This document shows, one piece after another, positions 1-7,768 of a stretch of DNA of 26,422 nt. Each line of letters starts with the position of its first letter. The first letter of the stretch is position 1. The stretch comes from CAYGVT01 sp964353355 (GTDB lineage: Archaea; Thermoplasmatota; DTKX01; GCA-020343715), in NCBI GenBank assembly GCA_964353355.1, contig CAYGVT010000162.1, positions 1-26,422 on the forward strand, in the 5' to 3' direction. The translations under genes and the position numbers were made by a program. The notes beneath the pieces were generated by a model that worked only from the letters and a program-made list of their open reading frames with translations, was not told the DNA's origin and searched no databases.

Positions 1-1821
1 GTGGAGGTGCGCGCGTTCGACGGGCTGGACGAGAGCGCCCCCGCGCTCGCGTGGGCGGTCATCGTCAACGCGCCTCCGCAGATGAAGACCCCGCTGCCTA
101 GCCCGGAGATACAGGAGGACACGGTCGACGACAAGTGGATCGACCTCAGCAAGGTCTTCGAGGACCCTGACGGGGACACGCTAATCTACTCGGTGAACCC
201 GGTCCCGCAGCACATCCAAGTGGCAATCGACGCCGCGACGGGCAAGGTCACGCTCACTCCGGAGGAGGACTGGAACGGGCAGGAGGGCATCACGTTCTAC
301 GCCTCCGACGGGTCCTTCTCGACCACGCAGACGGCCCTGGTCACGGTGACCGCGGTGAACGACAGGCCGCGGTACACGGAGATGAACGGCGAGCCCATCA
401 CGGCGGACCCCGTCGTCCTGAGCGTCAACCAGGGCGAGCGGCTGGTCATCAACATCGGCGCCACGGACGTGGAGGGCGACGAGCTCGTGTTCTCCGTCAA
501 CACCACGGCCGTGACGGTGGACGAGGCGACCGGGCAGCTCACGTTCGAGCCCGGCAACGACGAGGTGGGGATGCTGCGGTTCGCGCTGTTCATGTACGAC
601 ACCGCGACGCCATCGGCCAAGGTCACCCTCAACTTCACCCTCAACGTGGTCAACAAGAACGACCCGATGGACGCGCCGCGCATCGTGAACCCGAGGTCGG
701 GCGACAAGTTCAAGGCGGGCACGACGTTCTCGCTCATCGGCGTGTGCACGGACCCGGACACGCAGTACGGGCAGACGCTCAACTTCTCGTGGTACTGGAA
801 CGGCACGAACTACATCGGGAGCGGGACGAGCTTCACGACGAACTTCACGGCCCCAGGGAGTTACAACATCACGCTCACCGTGAGCGATTGGGAGTTCTCG
901 AGGACCGTCTTCGTGGATATCATCATCGAGCCCAAGGAGACCATTGCGCCCCCGCCGCCGCCCCCGCCGGACGACGATGGTGGCGCTGGCATCGGCACGG
1001 TCGCGATAATAGGCATCCTCGTGGCGCTCATCGTCATCGGCGCCGTGCTCTTCCTCGTCATGTCGAAGAGGCGCGAGGAGGCGAAGGAGGCCGAGGAGGA
1101 GGTGCAGGAGAAGCACGACGCCCTCAAGCACATGGCGGCCGAGGTGAAGGCCACGGCCGACCAGATGGAGCTCGAGCTCGGCAAGACCGCCGTCGTGACG
1201 AAGGCGGGCGGCGTGAAGTCCGGGGACCTGGAGGAGGTCGTCATCGAGCAGAAGGGACCCAGCGGCGAGGCGGCGATGCTCACGTCCAAGGGCCTGGAGG
1301 AGGGGATGCTCTCCATGAGGCCCAAGGAGACCGAGGCCGCATCCAAGGAGACCGAGCAGCTGTTCAAGGACATGGCCCGGACCGAGGTCACGGTGTCGGT
1401 GGAGGACCAGGACAAGATGCGCGTCGACAACCTCAAGCGCAAGTACGCCACGGCCATCGGGCGCATGCCCTACGGCATCCCCGCCCCCGACCTGAAGGGC
1501 ATGGACTGGAACGACCTCGCGGCCGCGCTCGCGACCGGGGAGAAGAGGATGCTGCCGGACGGGCACGAGACGACGCAGGTCAGGGGCAAGTGGTACTACT
1601 CGGACCCCTCCGACTCGTCGACGTTCCTGAAGGAGCACGGGGCGAAGCCCAAACCCGAGCCCAATCGGGCCACTGCGGCTGGTGCGGCGGCCGCGCCCTC
1701 GGTGGACAGGGCCACGCTCCTCGCGAAGCTCGAGGAGCGGTACATCATGGGGGAGATCTCGGAGAAGGCCTACGAGACCCTCAGGAAGAAGTACGAGGAC
1801 AGTGACGGCAAGAAGGGCTAG
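1..1821 (+). CDS. Membrane-anchored surface protein with Ig/cadherin-like and PKD-like domains (5' end cut by window)
   Basis: The reading frame is open from the first base, so the N-terminus lies outside the window; the visible 606 residues are the C-terminal part. Residues about 35-120 and 140-220 are two Ig/cadherin-like repeats with acidic calcium-type signatures (EDPDGDTLIYSV, TDVEGDELVFSV). Residues about 225-310 resemble a PKD domain (CTDPD, NFSWYWNG, GSYNITLTVSD). A proline run (316-323) and Asp cluster lead to one membrane helix at about 330-354, followed by KRR. The roughly 250-residue tail after it starts with a charged coiled-coil stretch (about 358-395) and ends in a SHOCT-like helical segment (about 570-603, LEERYIMGEISEKAYETL). 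The topology is outside-in: adhesive domains outside, tail in the cytoplasm. The ligand is unknown. Domain calls rest on pattern reading; the membrane helix is secure. Confidence 0.85.
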   Translation: MEVRAFDGLDESAPALAWAVIVNAPPQMKTPLPSPEIQEDTVDDKWIDLSKVFEDPDGDTLIYSVNPVPQHIQVAIDAATGKVTLTPEEDWNGQEGITFYASDGSFSTTQTALVTVTAVNDRPRYTEMNGEPITADPVVLSVNQGERLVINIGATDVEGDELVFSVNTTAVTVDEATGQLTFEPGNDEVGMLRFALFMYDTATPSAKVTLNFTLNVVNKNDPMDAPRIVNPRSGDKFKAGTTFSLIGVCTDPDTQYGQTLNFSWYWNGTNYIGSGTSFTTNFTAPGSYNITLTVSDWEFSRTVFVDIIIEPKETIAPPPPPPPDDDGGAGIGTVAIIGILVALIVIGAVLFLVMSKRREEAKEAEEEVQEKHDALKHMAAEVKATADQMELELGKTAVVTKAGGVKSGDLEEVVIEQKGPSGEAAMLTSKGLEEGMLSMRPKETEAASKETEQLFKDMARTEVTVSVEDQDKMRVDNLKRKYATAIGRMPYGIPAPDLKGMDWNDLAAALATGEKRMLPDGHETTQVRGKWYYSDPSDSSTFLKEHGAKPKPEPNRATAAGAAAAPSVDRATLLAKLEERYIMGEISEKAYETLRKKYEDSDGKKG

Positions 1822-1906
1822 CCACAAGCTGCCTTGCAGCACGGTTCTGCCAGCAGGTTCGCCGCGCACCTCTGGTCGAGACCGGGTGAGCGGAGGAAAT
1901 AGTATT

Positions 1907-1984
1907 TGGTGCTCCCGCCGGGATTCGAACCCGGGTCCCAGACTCGAGAGGCCTGGATGATTGGCCGGACTACACTACGGGAGC
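1907..1984 (-). tRNA. tRNA-Glu (CUC), 3' CCA encoded
   Basis: On the minus strand the 7-base acceptor arms GCTCCCG and CGGGAGC pair perfectly. The D region is the GTGTAGTCCGGCCAATCAT type typical of archaeal tRNA-Glu. The anticodon stem CAGGC/GTCTG encloses the loop CTCTCGA, giving anticodon CUC. The T arm contains GGTTCGAATCC. The discriminator is A and is followed directly by CCA in the DNA (1907-1909). No intron is present. A weak AT-rich element at about 2010-2020 on the minus strand is at the right distance for a promoter. Confidence 0.95.
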
Positions 1985-2216
1985 GTCGCCTCGTGGGGAA
2001 GGGAGCCCCCGTAGATTAGCTTTTCGGACCCACCACGCACGAGGGCCAGATGGACGTTATGATGTCCGGGAGGGTTCGCTCGCCAATCGCTGTCCCTGGG
2101 GGCTAGGCTGCCGACGGTGATATCCACGGCATGCCACTTCGAGAAGGGATGGGACCTCCCAGGGCGTCCGACCCCCCTATCATCCCTGATAACCACGACT
2201 GGCCATCAAAACATCA

Positions 2217-2230
2217 GCCTTAAATAAGGC
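2217..2230 (+). promoter_or_regulatory. TATA-like element inside an inverted repeat, upstream of the TPR gene
   Basis: The 14 bases GCCTTAAATAAGGC carry 6-base inverted arms (GCCTTA/TAAGGC) around AA, and their core TTAAATAA is a good archaeal TATA box. Counting about 26 bases from its centre predicts transcription starting near 2250, leaving a leader of about 13 bases before the TTG start at 2263. The dyad could be accidental or an operator overlapping the TATA box. Confidence 0.5.
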
Positions 2231-2262
2231 GGATTCCCTTTGAGAGACCCGAGCGTGGTACT

Positions 2263-3570
2263 TTGGAGCAGGGAGACATCAAGTCCTGGTACCAGCAGGG
2301 CGAGAGGGCCTGGCAGACCGGCAACTTCCAAGAGGCCGTGGCCGCGTACGACAACGTGCTGCAGGCCCGCCCCAAGGATGAGAAGGCTTGGTACAACAAG
2401 GCGCTGGCACTGCGCCGCCTCGGCAAGGTCGAGGAGGCGGTCATGTGCTACAACAAGGCCATCGAGATCAACATGGACAACGACAAGGCCTGGGTCAACA
2501 CCGGCTACGCCCTGTTCCAGCTCGGCCGGTACGACAACGCCGTCTCCTGCTACGACAAGGCGCTCGAGTACAACCCCAACAACGACAAAGCTTGGTTCAA
2601 TAAGGGCCTCGCCCTCCGGCACATGGGCCAGATGGAGGACGCCATCACCTGCTACAACAAGTCCATCGAGCTCAACATCTCCAACGACAAGGCCTGGGTG
2701 AACGTCGGCTACGTGCTCTACAAGATGGAGAAGTCCGACGAGGCCCTGTCCTGCTTCGACAAGGCCATCGAGATCAACGACCGCAACGGGATAGTGTGGT
2801 TCAACAAGGGCGTGCTCCTGGACCGCCTCGACCGCAGCACCGAGGCCATCCCGTGCTTCCGCAAGGCGCTGCAGCTCGACCCGCGCGCGGAATACGCCGA
2901 GAAGGCGCGCGAGATTCTCGCCTACCTGGCCCCCGAGGAGCCCGTCGCGGCCGCGCCGCCGCCGCTCGAGGAGAGGCCGGCGCCCGTCCCGACCCCCAGG
3001 CCCGCGGCCCCCGCGCCAGCTCCCAAGGCTCCCCCACCCCCGCCGATGGCGCCTGAGCCCGAGGTCGTGGAGGCGGCCTTCGACACCCTCGAGGAGGCCC
3101 CCGCATTCGAGGTCGAGGGAGCGGCCGCCGCCGAGGAGGCCTTCACCCTCGAGCCCGAGGCCGTTGTCGTCAAGCCCGTCGAGGAGCCCGCGTTCGAGGT
3201 CGAGACGAGCAAGGAGGAGGCGCTCGCCGAGGACATCCTCGCAGAGGCCGAGGGCGGCTTCGCGTTCGAGCCGGTGGCTGAGACGCCGCCACCCCCGCCC
3301 CCGCCGCCCAAGACGCCACCGATGCCCAAGCAGATGCCGCCACCGCCCGCGCAAAGGCCGGCCGCGCCGGCCCCGCCCGCGCCCAGGCCCCCCGCACCTG
3401 CCCCGTTCGCGCCCGTCCCCGAGGGTCCCGCCTTCGAGACGGTCGAGGGCGAGGGCGAGTTCGCCTTCGTCGAGGAGGGCACGGACCAGTTCGAGGCGGA
3501 CGCGGGCGACTTCGAGTTCGTCGAGGAGACGACGCCCCCGCCCCCGCAGAAGCCCCCGGCGAAGCGCTGA
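2263..3570 (+). CDS. TPR-repeat protein with long Pro/Ala/Glu-rich tail
   Basis: This 435-residue protein has no signal peptide or membrane helix and is probably cytoplasmic. Residues about 6-215 form six tandem 34-residue TPR units with the alternating W-x-N-K-G and A-x-x-C-Y-x-K-A-I-E-x-N pattern, a scaffold for protein-protein contacts. Residues about 220-435 are low-complexity: polyproline stretches (PPPPPMAP, PPPPPPPPKTPP) alternate with short acidic-aromatic blocks such as PAFEVEG, PAFEVETS, FAFEPVAE, EFAFVEEG and DFEFVEE. The start is a TTG at 2263, the first in-frame start after the TATA-like element. It sits alone between two minus-strand tRNA genes. The partner is unknown; TPR proteins of this kind usually act as assembly adaptors. 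Confidence 0.85.
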   Translation: MEQGDIKSWYQQGERAWQTGNFQEAVAAYDNVLQARPKDEKAWYNKALALRRLGKVEEAVMCYNKAIEINMDNDKAWVNTGYALFQLGRYDNAVSCYDKALEYNPNNDKAWFNKGLALRHMGQMEDAITCYNKSIELNISNDKAWVNVGYVLYKMEKSDEALSCFDKAIEINDRNGIVWFNKGVLLDRLDRSTEAIPCFRKALQLDPRAEYAEKAREILAYLAPEEPVAAAPPPLEERPAPVPTPRPAAPAPAPKAPPPPPMAPEPEVVEAAFDTLEEAPAFEVEGAAAAEEAFTLEPEAVVVKPVEEPAFEVETSKEEALAEDILAEAEGGFAFEPVAETPPPPPPPPKTPPMPKQMPPPPAQRPAAPAPPAPRPPAPAPFAPVPEGPAFETVEGEGEFAFVEEGTDQFEADAGDFEFVEETTPPPPQKPPAKR

Positions 3571-3650
3571 AACGTCGGCGCGCAAGGCATTATTACACGA
3601 CCGGCCAGCGAGATCGCTGGACCCGCCCGTACCTTCTTGGACGAATGAGG

Positions 3651-3723
3651 TAGCCCCGGGCAGATTCGAACTGCCGTCCCCGGCTCCAAAGGCCGGTATG
3701 ATTGGCCACTACACCACGGGGCT
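3651..3723 (-). tRNA. tRNA-Gln (UUG)
   Basis: On the minus strand the acceptor stem is AGCCCCG/CGGGGCT and the D region is TGTAGTGGCCAATCAT. The anticodon stem CCGGC/GCCGG holds the loop CTTTGGA, so the anticodon is UUG. The T arm contains AGTTCGAATCT, and discriminator A is at 3651. CCA is not encoded (A is followed by CCT). The first pair is A1-U72, the known archaeal tRNA-Gln identity element for the GatDE amidotransferase, whereas the tRNA-Glu in this window has G1-C72. No intron is present. Confidence 0.95.
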
Positions 3724-3746
3724 GCTGGTGCTGTAGAGGGGGCGGT

Positions 3747-3759
3747 GGGAAATAACCCT
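3747..3759 (-). promoter_or_regulatory. TATA-like promoter of tRNA-Gln
   Basis: The minus strand reads GGGTTATTTCCCA, with the AT core centred near 3753, about 30 bases upstream of the first tRNA base at 3723. This is the expected position for an archaeal TATA box that starts transcription a few bases before the mature 5' end. Confidence 0.5.
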
Positions 3760-3769
3760 TGCGGCCCCC

Positions 3770-5167
3770 TCAATCGGCATCGATGCCCAGTTGGCGGAGG
3801 ATGGCACGCCGGTCGGAGCTTGTTATCCTGCCCCTCTCCACGGCGAGGTCGAGCACGGGCACGCCCCGGTCCATGGCCTCCTTGGCCAGCTCGGCCGCCG
3901 CGAGGTAACCGATGCGGGGGTTCAGGAGCGTGGCGATGGATGGGTTGCGCTCGACGAGCGCGCGCGCCCGCGCACGGTCGGCCCGGAGGCCGCGCACGCC
4001 CCGCTCGGTGAAGGTCGGCAGGTAGTCCACGAGCCACTGCATCGACGTGAGCACGTTGTGGATCATACCCGGCATCATCACGTTGAGCTCGAGCTGCCCC
4101 GCCTGCGTGGCCATCGCCACGGCCGTGTCGTTGCCGATGACCTGGAAGGCGAGCATGTCGAGGCACTCCGCCATCACGGGGTTGACCTTGCCGGGCATCA
4201 TGGATGACCCTGGCTGGACCGGGGGCGGGACGAGCTCGCCTATGCCCGAGGTGGGGCCGGAGGAGAGCAGCCGCAGGTCGTTCGCGATGCGGATGAGCTC
4301 GAGCGCTAGCCCGCGCAATCCGCCCGAGTAGGCAGCGATGGCCTGCCGGCTCTGCATCGCCTCGCGCATGTCGGGCGCAACGCGCACCTCGAGCCCCGTG
4401 AGCCTCCGCAGGTGGGCGATGGCGCGCCGGCTGTAGTCGGGGTGCGCGTTGGTGCCCGTGCCCACGGCGGTGCCGCCGAGCGGGAGCTCGAGGAGCCCCT
4501 CGCGCAGGTGGTCGAGCAGCCGCCTCGACCTTTCGACCGCGGCGGCGTAGGCCGCGAACTCCATGCCAAGGGTGATGGGGACCGCGTCCTGGAGATGCGT
4601 GCGCCCGCTCTTGACCACGTCACCCCAATCGCGCCCCTTCTCCGCCAGCGCGCCCGCGAGGTCGGCCAGGGCCGCGTCGAGCCCTGGGTGGAGCATGAGC
4701 ACGGCCAGGTGCATCGCCGTGGGGAACGTGTCGTTGGTCGACTGGGCCATGTTGACGTGGTCGTTGGGCGAGAGCGCCTTGGCGTCCCCGGGCCGCCGGC
4801 CCATGAGCTGCAGCGCCCTGTTCGCGAGCACCTCGTTGACGTTCATGTTGAAGCTCGTGCCCGCGCCAGCGTTGATGACGTCAACCACGAACTGGTCTCG
4901 GTGCTCCCCCGCCAGGACCTCGTCGCACGCGGACACGATGGCCCTCGCTCGCTTGGCGTCGAGCGCGCCCACCTCCCGGTTGGCGAGCGCGGCCGCCTTC
5001 TTGACGGTGACGTAGGCCTCCACGAACCGCGGGTGCGCGCGAAGCCCCGTGACAGTGAAGTTCCCGAGCGCCCGCGCCGTCTGCGCACCCCAGAGCGCGT
5101 CCCCCGGCACCTCGACCTCGCCGAGCGAGTCGCGCTCGACGCGCACCGCCTTGTCTCTCTTGCTCAT
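3770..5167 (-). CDS. Class II fumarase / aspartate ammonia-lyase family enzyme
   Basis: This 465-residue protein has the full length of the superfamily. Fumarase hydrates fumarate to malate; aspartase splits aspartate to fumarate and ammonia. Visible signatures are GAGTSFNMNVNEV (about 101-113), NMAQSTNDTFPTAMH (139-153), SGRTHLQDAVP with the conserved His191, GGTAVGTGTNAHPDY (231-245) and the mobile catalytic loop GSSMMPGKVNP (320-330). Some features lean to aspartase (GAGTS, AGQLELNVMMP); others lean to fumarase (TFPTAMH, NAHP, MIHN). It is the last gene of an operon with sdhA and sdhB; its ATG overlaps the sdhB stop by four bases (ATGA), so translation is probably coupled. Context favours fumarase, but the motifs alone do not settle it. 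Confidence 0.9.
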   Translation of the reverse strand: MSKRDKAVRVERDSLGEVEVPGDALWGAQTARALGNFTVTGLRAHPRFVEAYVTVKKAAALANREVGALDAKRARAIVSACDEVLAGEHRDQFVVDVINAGAGTSFNMNVNEVLANRALQLMGRRPGDAKALSPNDHVNMAQSTNDTFPTAMHLAVLMLHPGLDAALADLAGALAEKGRDWGDVVKSGRTHLQDAVPITLGMEFAAYAAAVERSRRLLDHLREGLLELPLGGTAVGTGTNAHPDYSRRAIAHLRRLTGLEVRVAPDMREAMQSRQAIAAYSGGLRGLALELIRIANDLRLLSSGPTSGIGELVPPPVQPGSSMMPGKVNPVMAECLDMLAFQVIGNDTAVAMATQAGQLELNVMMPGMIHNVLTSMQWLVDYLPTFTERGVRGLRADRARARALVERNPSIATLLNPRIGYLAAAELAKEAMDRGVPVLDLAVERGRITSSDRRAILRQLGIDAD

Positions 5168-5943
5168 CTGCTCCCCTCCTCTCTCGAGAGGCGTTCTGCC
5201 ACCCCCTTCATCTGCCTGATGGCCCCCCCGGGGGCAACGCCCTTGGGGCACGCCTTGACGCAGTTGTAGACGAGCTCGCACCCCTGGATGCCCTCGGGGC
5301 CGTCGAGCATCTCGACGATGCCCGCGGCACGCACGTCGCGCGGGTCCTCGTGGAACCGCCATGCCTTCGCGAGCGCGGCCGGGCCCAGGAACTCGGGCTC
5401 TTCCGCGACCACGGGACAGGACGCCACGCAGCACGCGCACATGATGCAGCCCACGAGCGCCTCGAGCCGCGCCACCTGCTCCTGCGTCATGTCGCGCTCG
5501 CGGCCCTCGGGGGGCTCGCCCTCGGGAACGAGCCAGGGCTCGACCTCGCGGTAGGCCTCGAAGAAGGGCCCCATGTCAACGACCAGGTCCCGTATCACGC
5601 GCAGGCCCGGGAGCGGCTCGACGAGCACCTCCGTGGCCCGGTCCCAGCCCTCGGGGGCCGCTGAGAGGGCTTCGAACGGCCTGAGCCTGCCGGGTGGCTC
5701 GCCCAGGACGTCCCGGAGCTGCGTTCGGCACGCGAGCCGCGGGACCTTGTCGATGAGCATGGCGCAGGCGCCGCAAACCGCCCCGCGGCAGCTGTATCGC
5801 AGCGCGAGCGAGGGGTCCTGCCGGCCCTGCACCTCGAGGAGCGCGGCGAGCACCGTGCGGCCGGGCACGTCCTCGACCTCGTAGACCTGGTACCGCGGCG
5901 CGGCCTCGCGCCGCGGGTCCCACCTCTGCACGCGCAGGCGCAT
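5164..5943 (-). CDS. sdhB: Succinate dehydrogenase/fumarate reductase iron-sulfur subunit
   Basis: The 259-residue protein carries electrons from the flavoprotein through three Fe-S clusters. The [2Fe-2S] ligands are C52, C57, C60 and C72 (SCRGAVCGAC then ACRTQ). The [4Fe-4S] ligands are in CIMCACCVASCP (C166, C169, C172, with C176). The third cluster motif is CELVYNCVKACPKG (C222, C228, C232). All the family's clusters are therefore intact and length is normal. Its ATG shares one base with the sdhA stop (TGATG) and its own stop overlaps the downstream lyase, so the three genes form one tight operon. It lacks the extra cysteine-rich C-terminal half of methanogen thiol:fumarate reductase TfrB. 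No anchor subunit (sdhC/D) is encoded nearby. Confidence 0.95.
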   Translation of the reverse strand: MRLRVQRWDPRREAAPRYQVYEVEDVPGRTVLAALLEVQGRQDPSLALRYSCRGAVCGACAMLIDKVPRLACRTQLRDVLGEPPGRLRPFEALSAAPEGWDRATEVLVEPLPGLRVIRDLVVDMGPFFEAYREVEPWLVPEGEPPEGRERDMTQEQVARLEALVGCIMCACCVASCPVVAEEPEFLGPAALAKAWRFHEDPRDVRAAGIVEMLDGPEGIQGCELVYNCVKACPKGVAPGGAIRQMKGVAERLSREEGSR

Positions 5944-7673
5944 CAGTAGGCACGCTCCTTGACCTCGAAGATGCCGGTGTCCACGGGCCCGTATGACAGC
6001 GCCGGCCCCTCGGAGGTCCTTCGGGCGAGGGTGTGAACAAGGAACCTCGCGTCGTCGCGCTTGGGGAAGTCGCGGCGCGCGTGCGAGCCGCGGCTCTCCT
6101 CCCGGCGCATCGCGCCTAGCGCGATGACCTCCGCGAGCTCGAGCATGCTGTCGAGCTCGAGGTACGCGACGAGCGCCTGGTTGAAGACGGCCCCCTTGTA
6201 GTCCACCGAGACCGTGTCCATGCGGTCGCGCATCGCGCGCACCGCCTCCAGGCCGCGCTCCATCGCGGGCCCGTCGCGGAAGACGCCGAAGTGCGCGTAC
6301 ATGGCCTGCTGCAGCTCGCGCCTGAGGTCGTGGGCGAGGAGTCCGCCGCGCGGCCGCGACAGCACCTCGCCGATGCGCTCCACCTCGTCCTCGATGGCGG
6401 CCGTCATGGCCTCGGGGGGCGCCTCCGCGGCGCTCCTTGCGTGCACGGCCGCCGCGTCGCCCGCACGCTTGCCGAAGACCAGCGTGTCCAGCAGGCTGTT
6501 GCCGCCCAGACGGTTCGCGCCGTGCACGGACACGCACGCGGCCTCGCCCGCGGCGTAGAGGCCTGGCAGCTCGGTCGCGCCCTCGACATCGCACGCGACC
6601 CCGCCCATCGAGTAGTGCTGACCGGGCTGGATGGGGATGGGGCCCTTGACGGGGTCGACGGACGCGAAGTGCAGGCATATCTCCCTTATGCCCGGGAGCC
6701 GCTCCTTGATCTTGGCCTCGCCGAGGTGGCGCAGGTCCAGGTGCACGTACTGCCCACCGCCGATACCGCGGCCCTCGTCGACCTCGGTCTGGATGGCGCG
6801 CGCGACGATGTCGCGCGGCGCGAGCTCCATGGCCTTGGGGGCGTAGCTCGCCATGAAGCGCTCGCCCTTGCCGTTCACGAGGAGGCCTCCCTCGCCGCGC
6901 GCGCCCTCGGAAATCAGGATGTTAGAGCCCCACAGCGTCGTGGGGTGGAACTGCACGAACTCCATGTCCTCGAGGGGCACGCCCGCCCGGTACGCCATCG
7001 CCGCGCCCTCGCCCGTGTTGATGAGGGCGTTCGTGGAGCGCGCGAACACCTGGCCGTAGCCGCCAGTCGCGATGACGACGGCGCGCGCGCGCACGCCCAC
7101 GAGCTGGCCCTCGCGGACGTCCAGCGCGACCAGGCCCACGCACCGCCCGCCCGAGACGACCATGCGCGTGACGAAGAGCTCGTCGTAGAACCTGATGCCC
7201 TCGCGCACGCACGTCTCGAAGAGCGTGTGGAGCAGGTTGTGGCCCGTGCGGTCCTGGGCATAGGCCGTCCGTGGGAAGCCCGCGCCGCCGAAGGGCCTCT
7301 GGGCGATGCGGCCCTCGGGTGTGCGCGAGAAGACGGTGCCCCAGTGCTCGAGCTCGAGCACGCGCGCGGGCGCCTCCTCGGTCATGAGGGCGACCGCGTG
7401 CTGGTCCGCGAGGTAGTCCGAGCCCTTCACGGTGTCGAACGCATGCGCTTGGGGGCTGTCGTCTGCCCCGAGCGCGGCGTTGATGCCGCCCTGGGCCGCG
7501 CCCGAGTGCGAGCGCAGCGGGTGGACCTTGGAGATTACGGCCACGTCCGCCCCCGTGGCAGCGGCCGCGAGCGTGGCGCGCATGCCCGCGAGGCCGCCGC
7601 CCACGACGGCGACGTCGTGCGCGACGACGTGCTCGGCCGCCTCGATGGCGCCGGTGGAGCTGGCGAGAGACAT
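5943..7673 (-). CDS. sdhA: Succinate dehydrogenase/fumarate reductase flavoprotein subunit
   Basis: The 576-residue catalytic subunit binds FAD and interconverts succinate and fumarate. It has the N-terminal dinucleotide fold (VAVVGGGLAGMRA, about 21-33) and SHSGAAQGGINAAL, where His56 matches the covalent FAD attachment His of SdhA. RTAYAQDRTGHNLLHT, the substrate-loop FHPTTLWGSNILISEGARGEGG region and HGANRLGGNSLLDTLVFGKRAG with its catalytic-region Arg are also present. The covalent-type His argues against L-aspartate oxidase (NadB). I chose the ATG at 7673, which gives a short N-terminus as usual in the family. A GTG at 7706 is an alternative, with a TATA-like TTCAAAT at 7725-7731. It is the first gene of the sdhA-sdhB-lyase operon. 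Confidence 0.95.
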   Translation of the reverse strand: MSLASSTGAIEAAEHVVAHDVAVVGGGLAGMRATLAAAATGADVAVISKVHPLRSHSGAAQGGINAALGADDSPQAHAFDTVKGSDYLADQHAVALMTEEAPARVLELEHWGTVFSRTPEGRIAQRPFGGAGFPRTAYAQDRTGHNLLHTLFETCVREGIRFYDELFVTRMVVSGGRCVGLVALDVREGQLVGVRARAVVIATGGYGQVFARSTNALINTGEGAAMAYRAGVPLEDMEFVQFHPTTLWGSNILISEGARGEGGLLVNGKGERFMASYAPKAMELAPRDIVARAIQTEVDEGRGIGGGQYVHLDLRHLGEAKIKERLPGIREICLHFASVDPVKGPIPIQPGQHYSMGGVACDVEGATELPGLYAAGEAACVSVHGANRLGGNSLLDTLVFGKRAGDAAAVHARSAAEAPPEAMTAAIEDEVERIGEVLSRPRGGLLAHDLRRELQQAMYAHFGVFRDGPAMERGLEAVRAMRDRMDTVSVDYKGAVFNQALVAYLELDSMLELAEVIALGAMRREESRGSHARRDFPKRDDARFLVHTLARRTSEGPALSYGPVDTGIFEVKERAY

Positions 7674-7768
7674 CTCCTTGAGACCGGTCAGGGGCCTACC
7701 CCGCACAAGCTAGGGTTATCGGACATTTGAAGGTTGTGGGGGAAAGGGACGGTGACCGCCCGGCGGGG

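Noticed and set aside
181..1869. 562-codon minus-strand frame opposite the first surface-protein gene
   Set aside because: Antisense shadow; the plus-strand frame has coherent domains, a membrane helix and normal codon usage.
1975..2196. 73-codon minus-strand frame next to tRNA-Glu
   Set aside because: It overlaps the tRNA gene and its promoter region, has no similarity pattern I recognise and no supported start.
5943..7673. Reading SdhA as L-aspartate oxidase (NadB) because nadE is nearby
   Set aside because: The covalent-FAD His context (SHSGAAQGG) and the immediately coupled three-cluster SdhB are those of succinate dehydrogenase/fumarate reductase.
6291..7730. 479-codon plus-strand frame opposite sdhA
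   Set aside because: sdhA motifs are complete on the minus strand; the opposite frame is Arg/Ala/Leu/His-rich and featureless.
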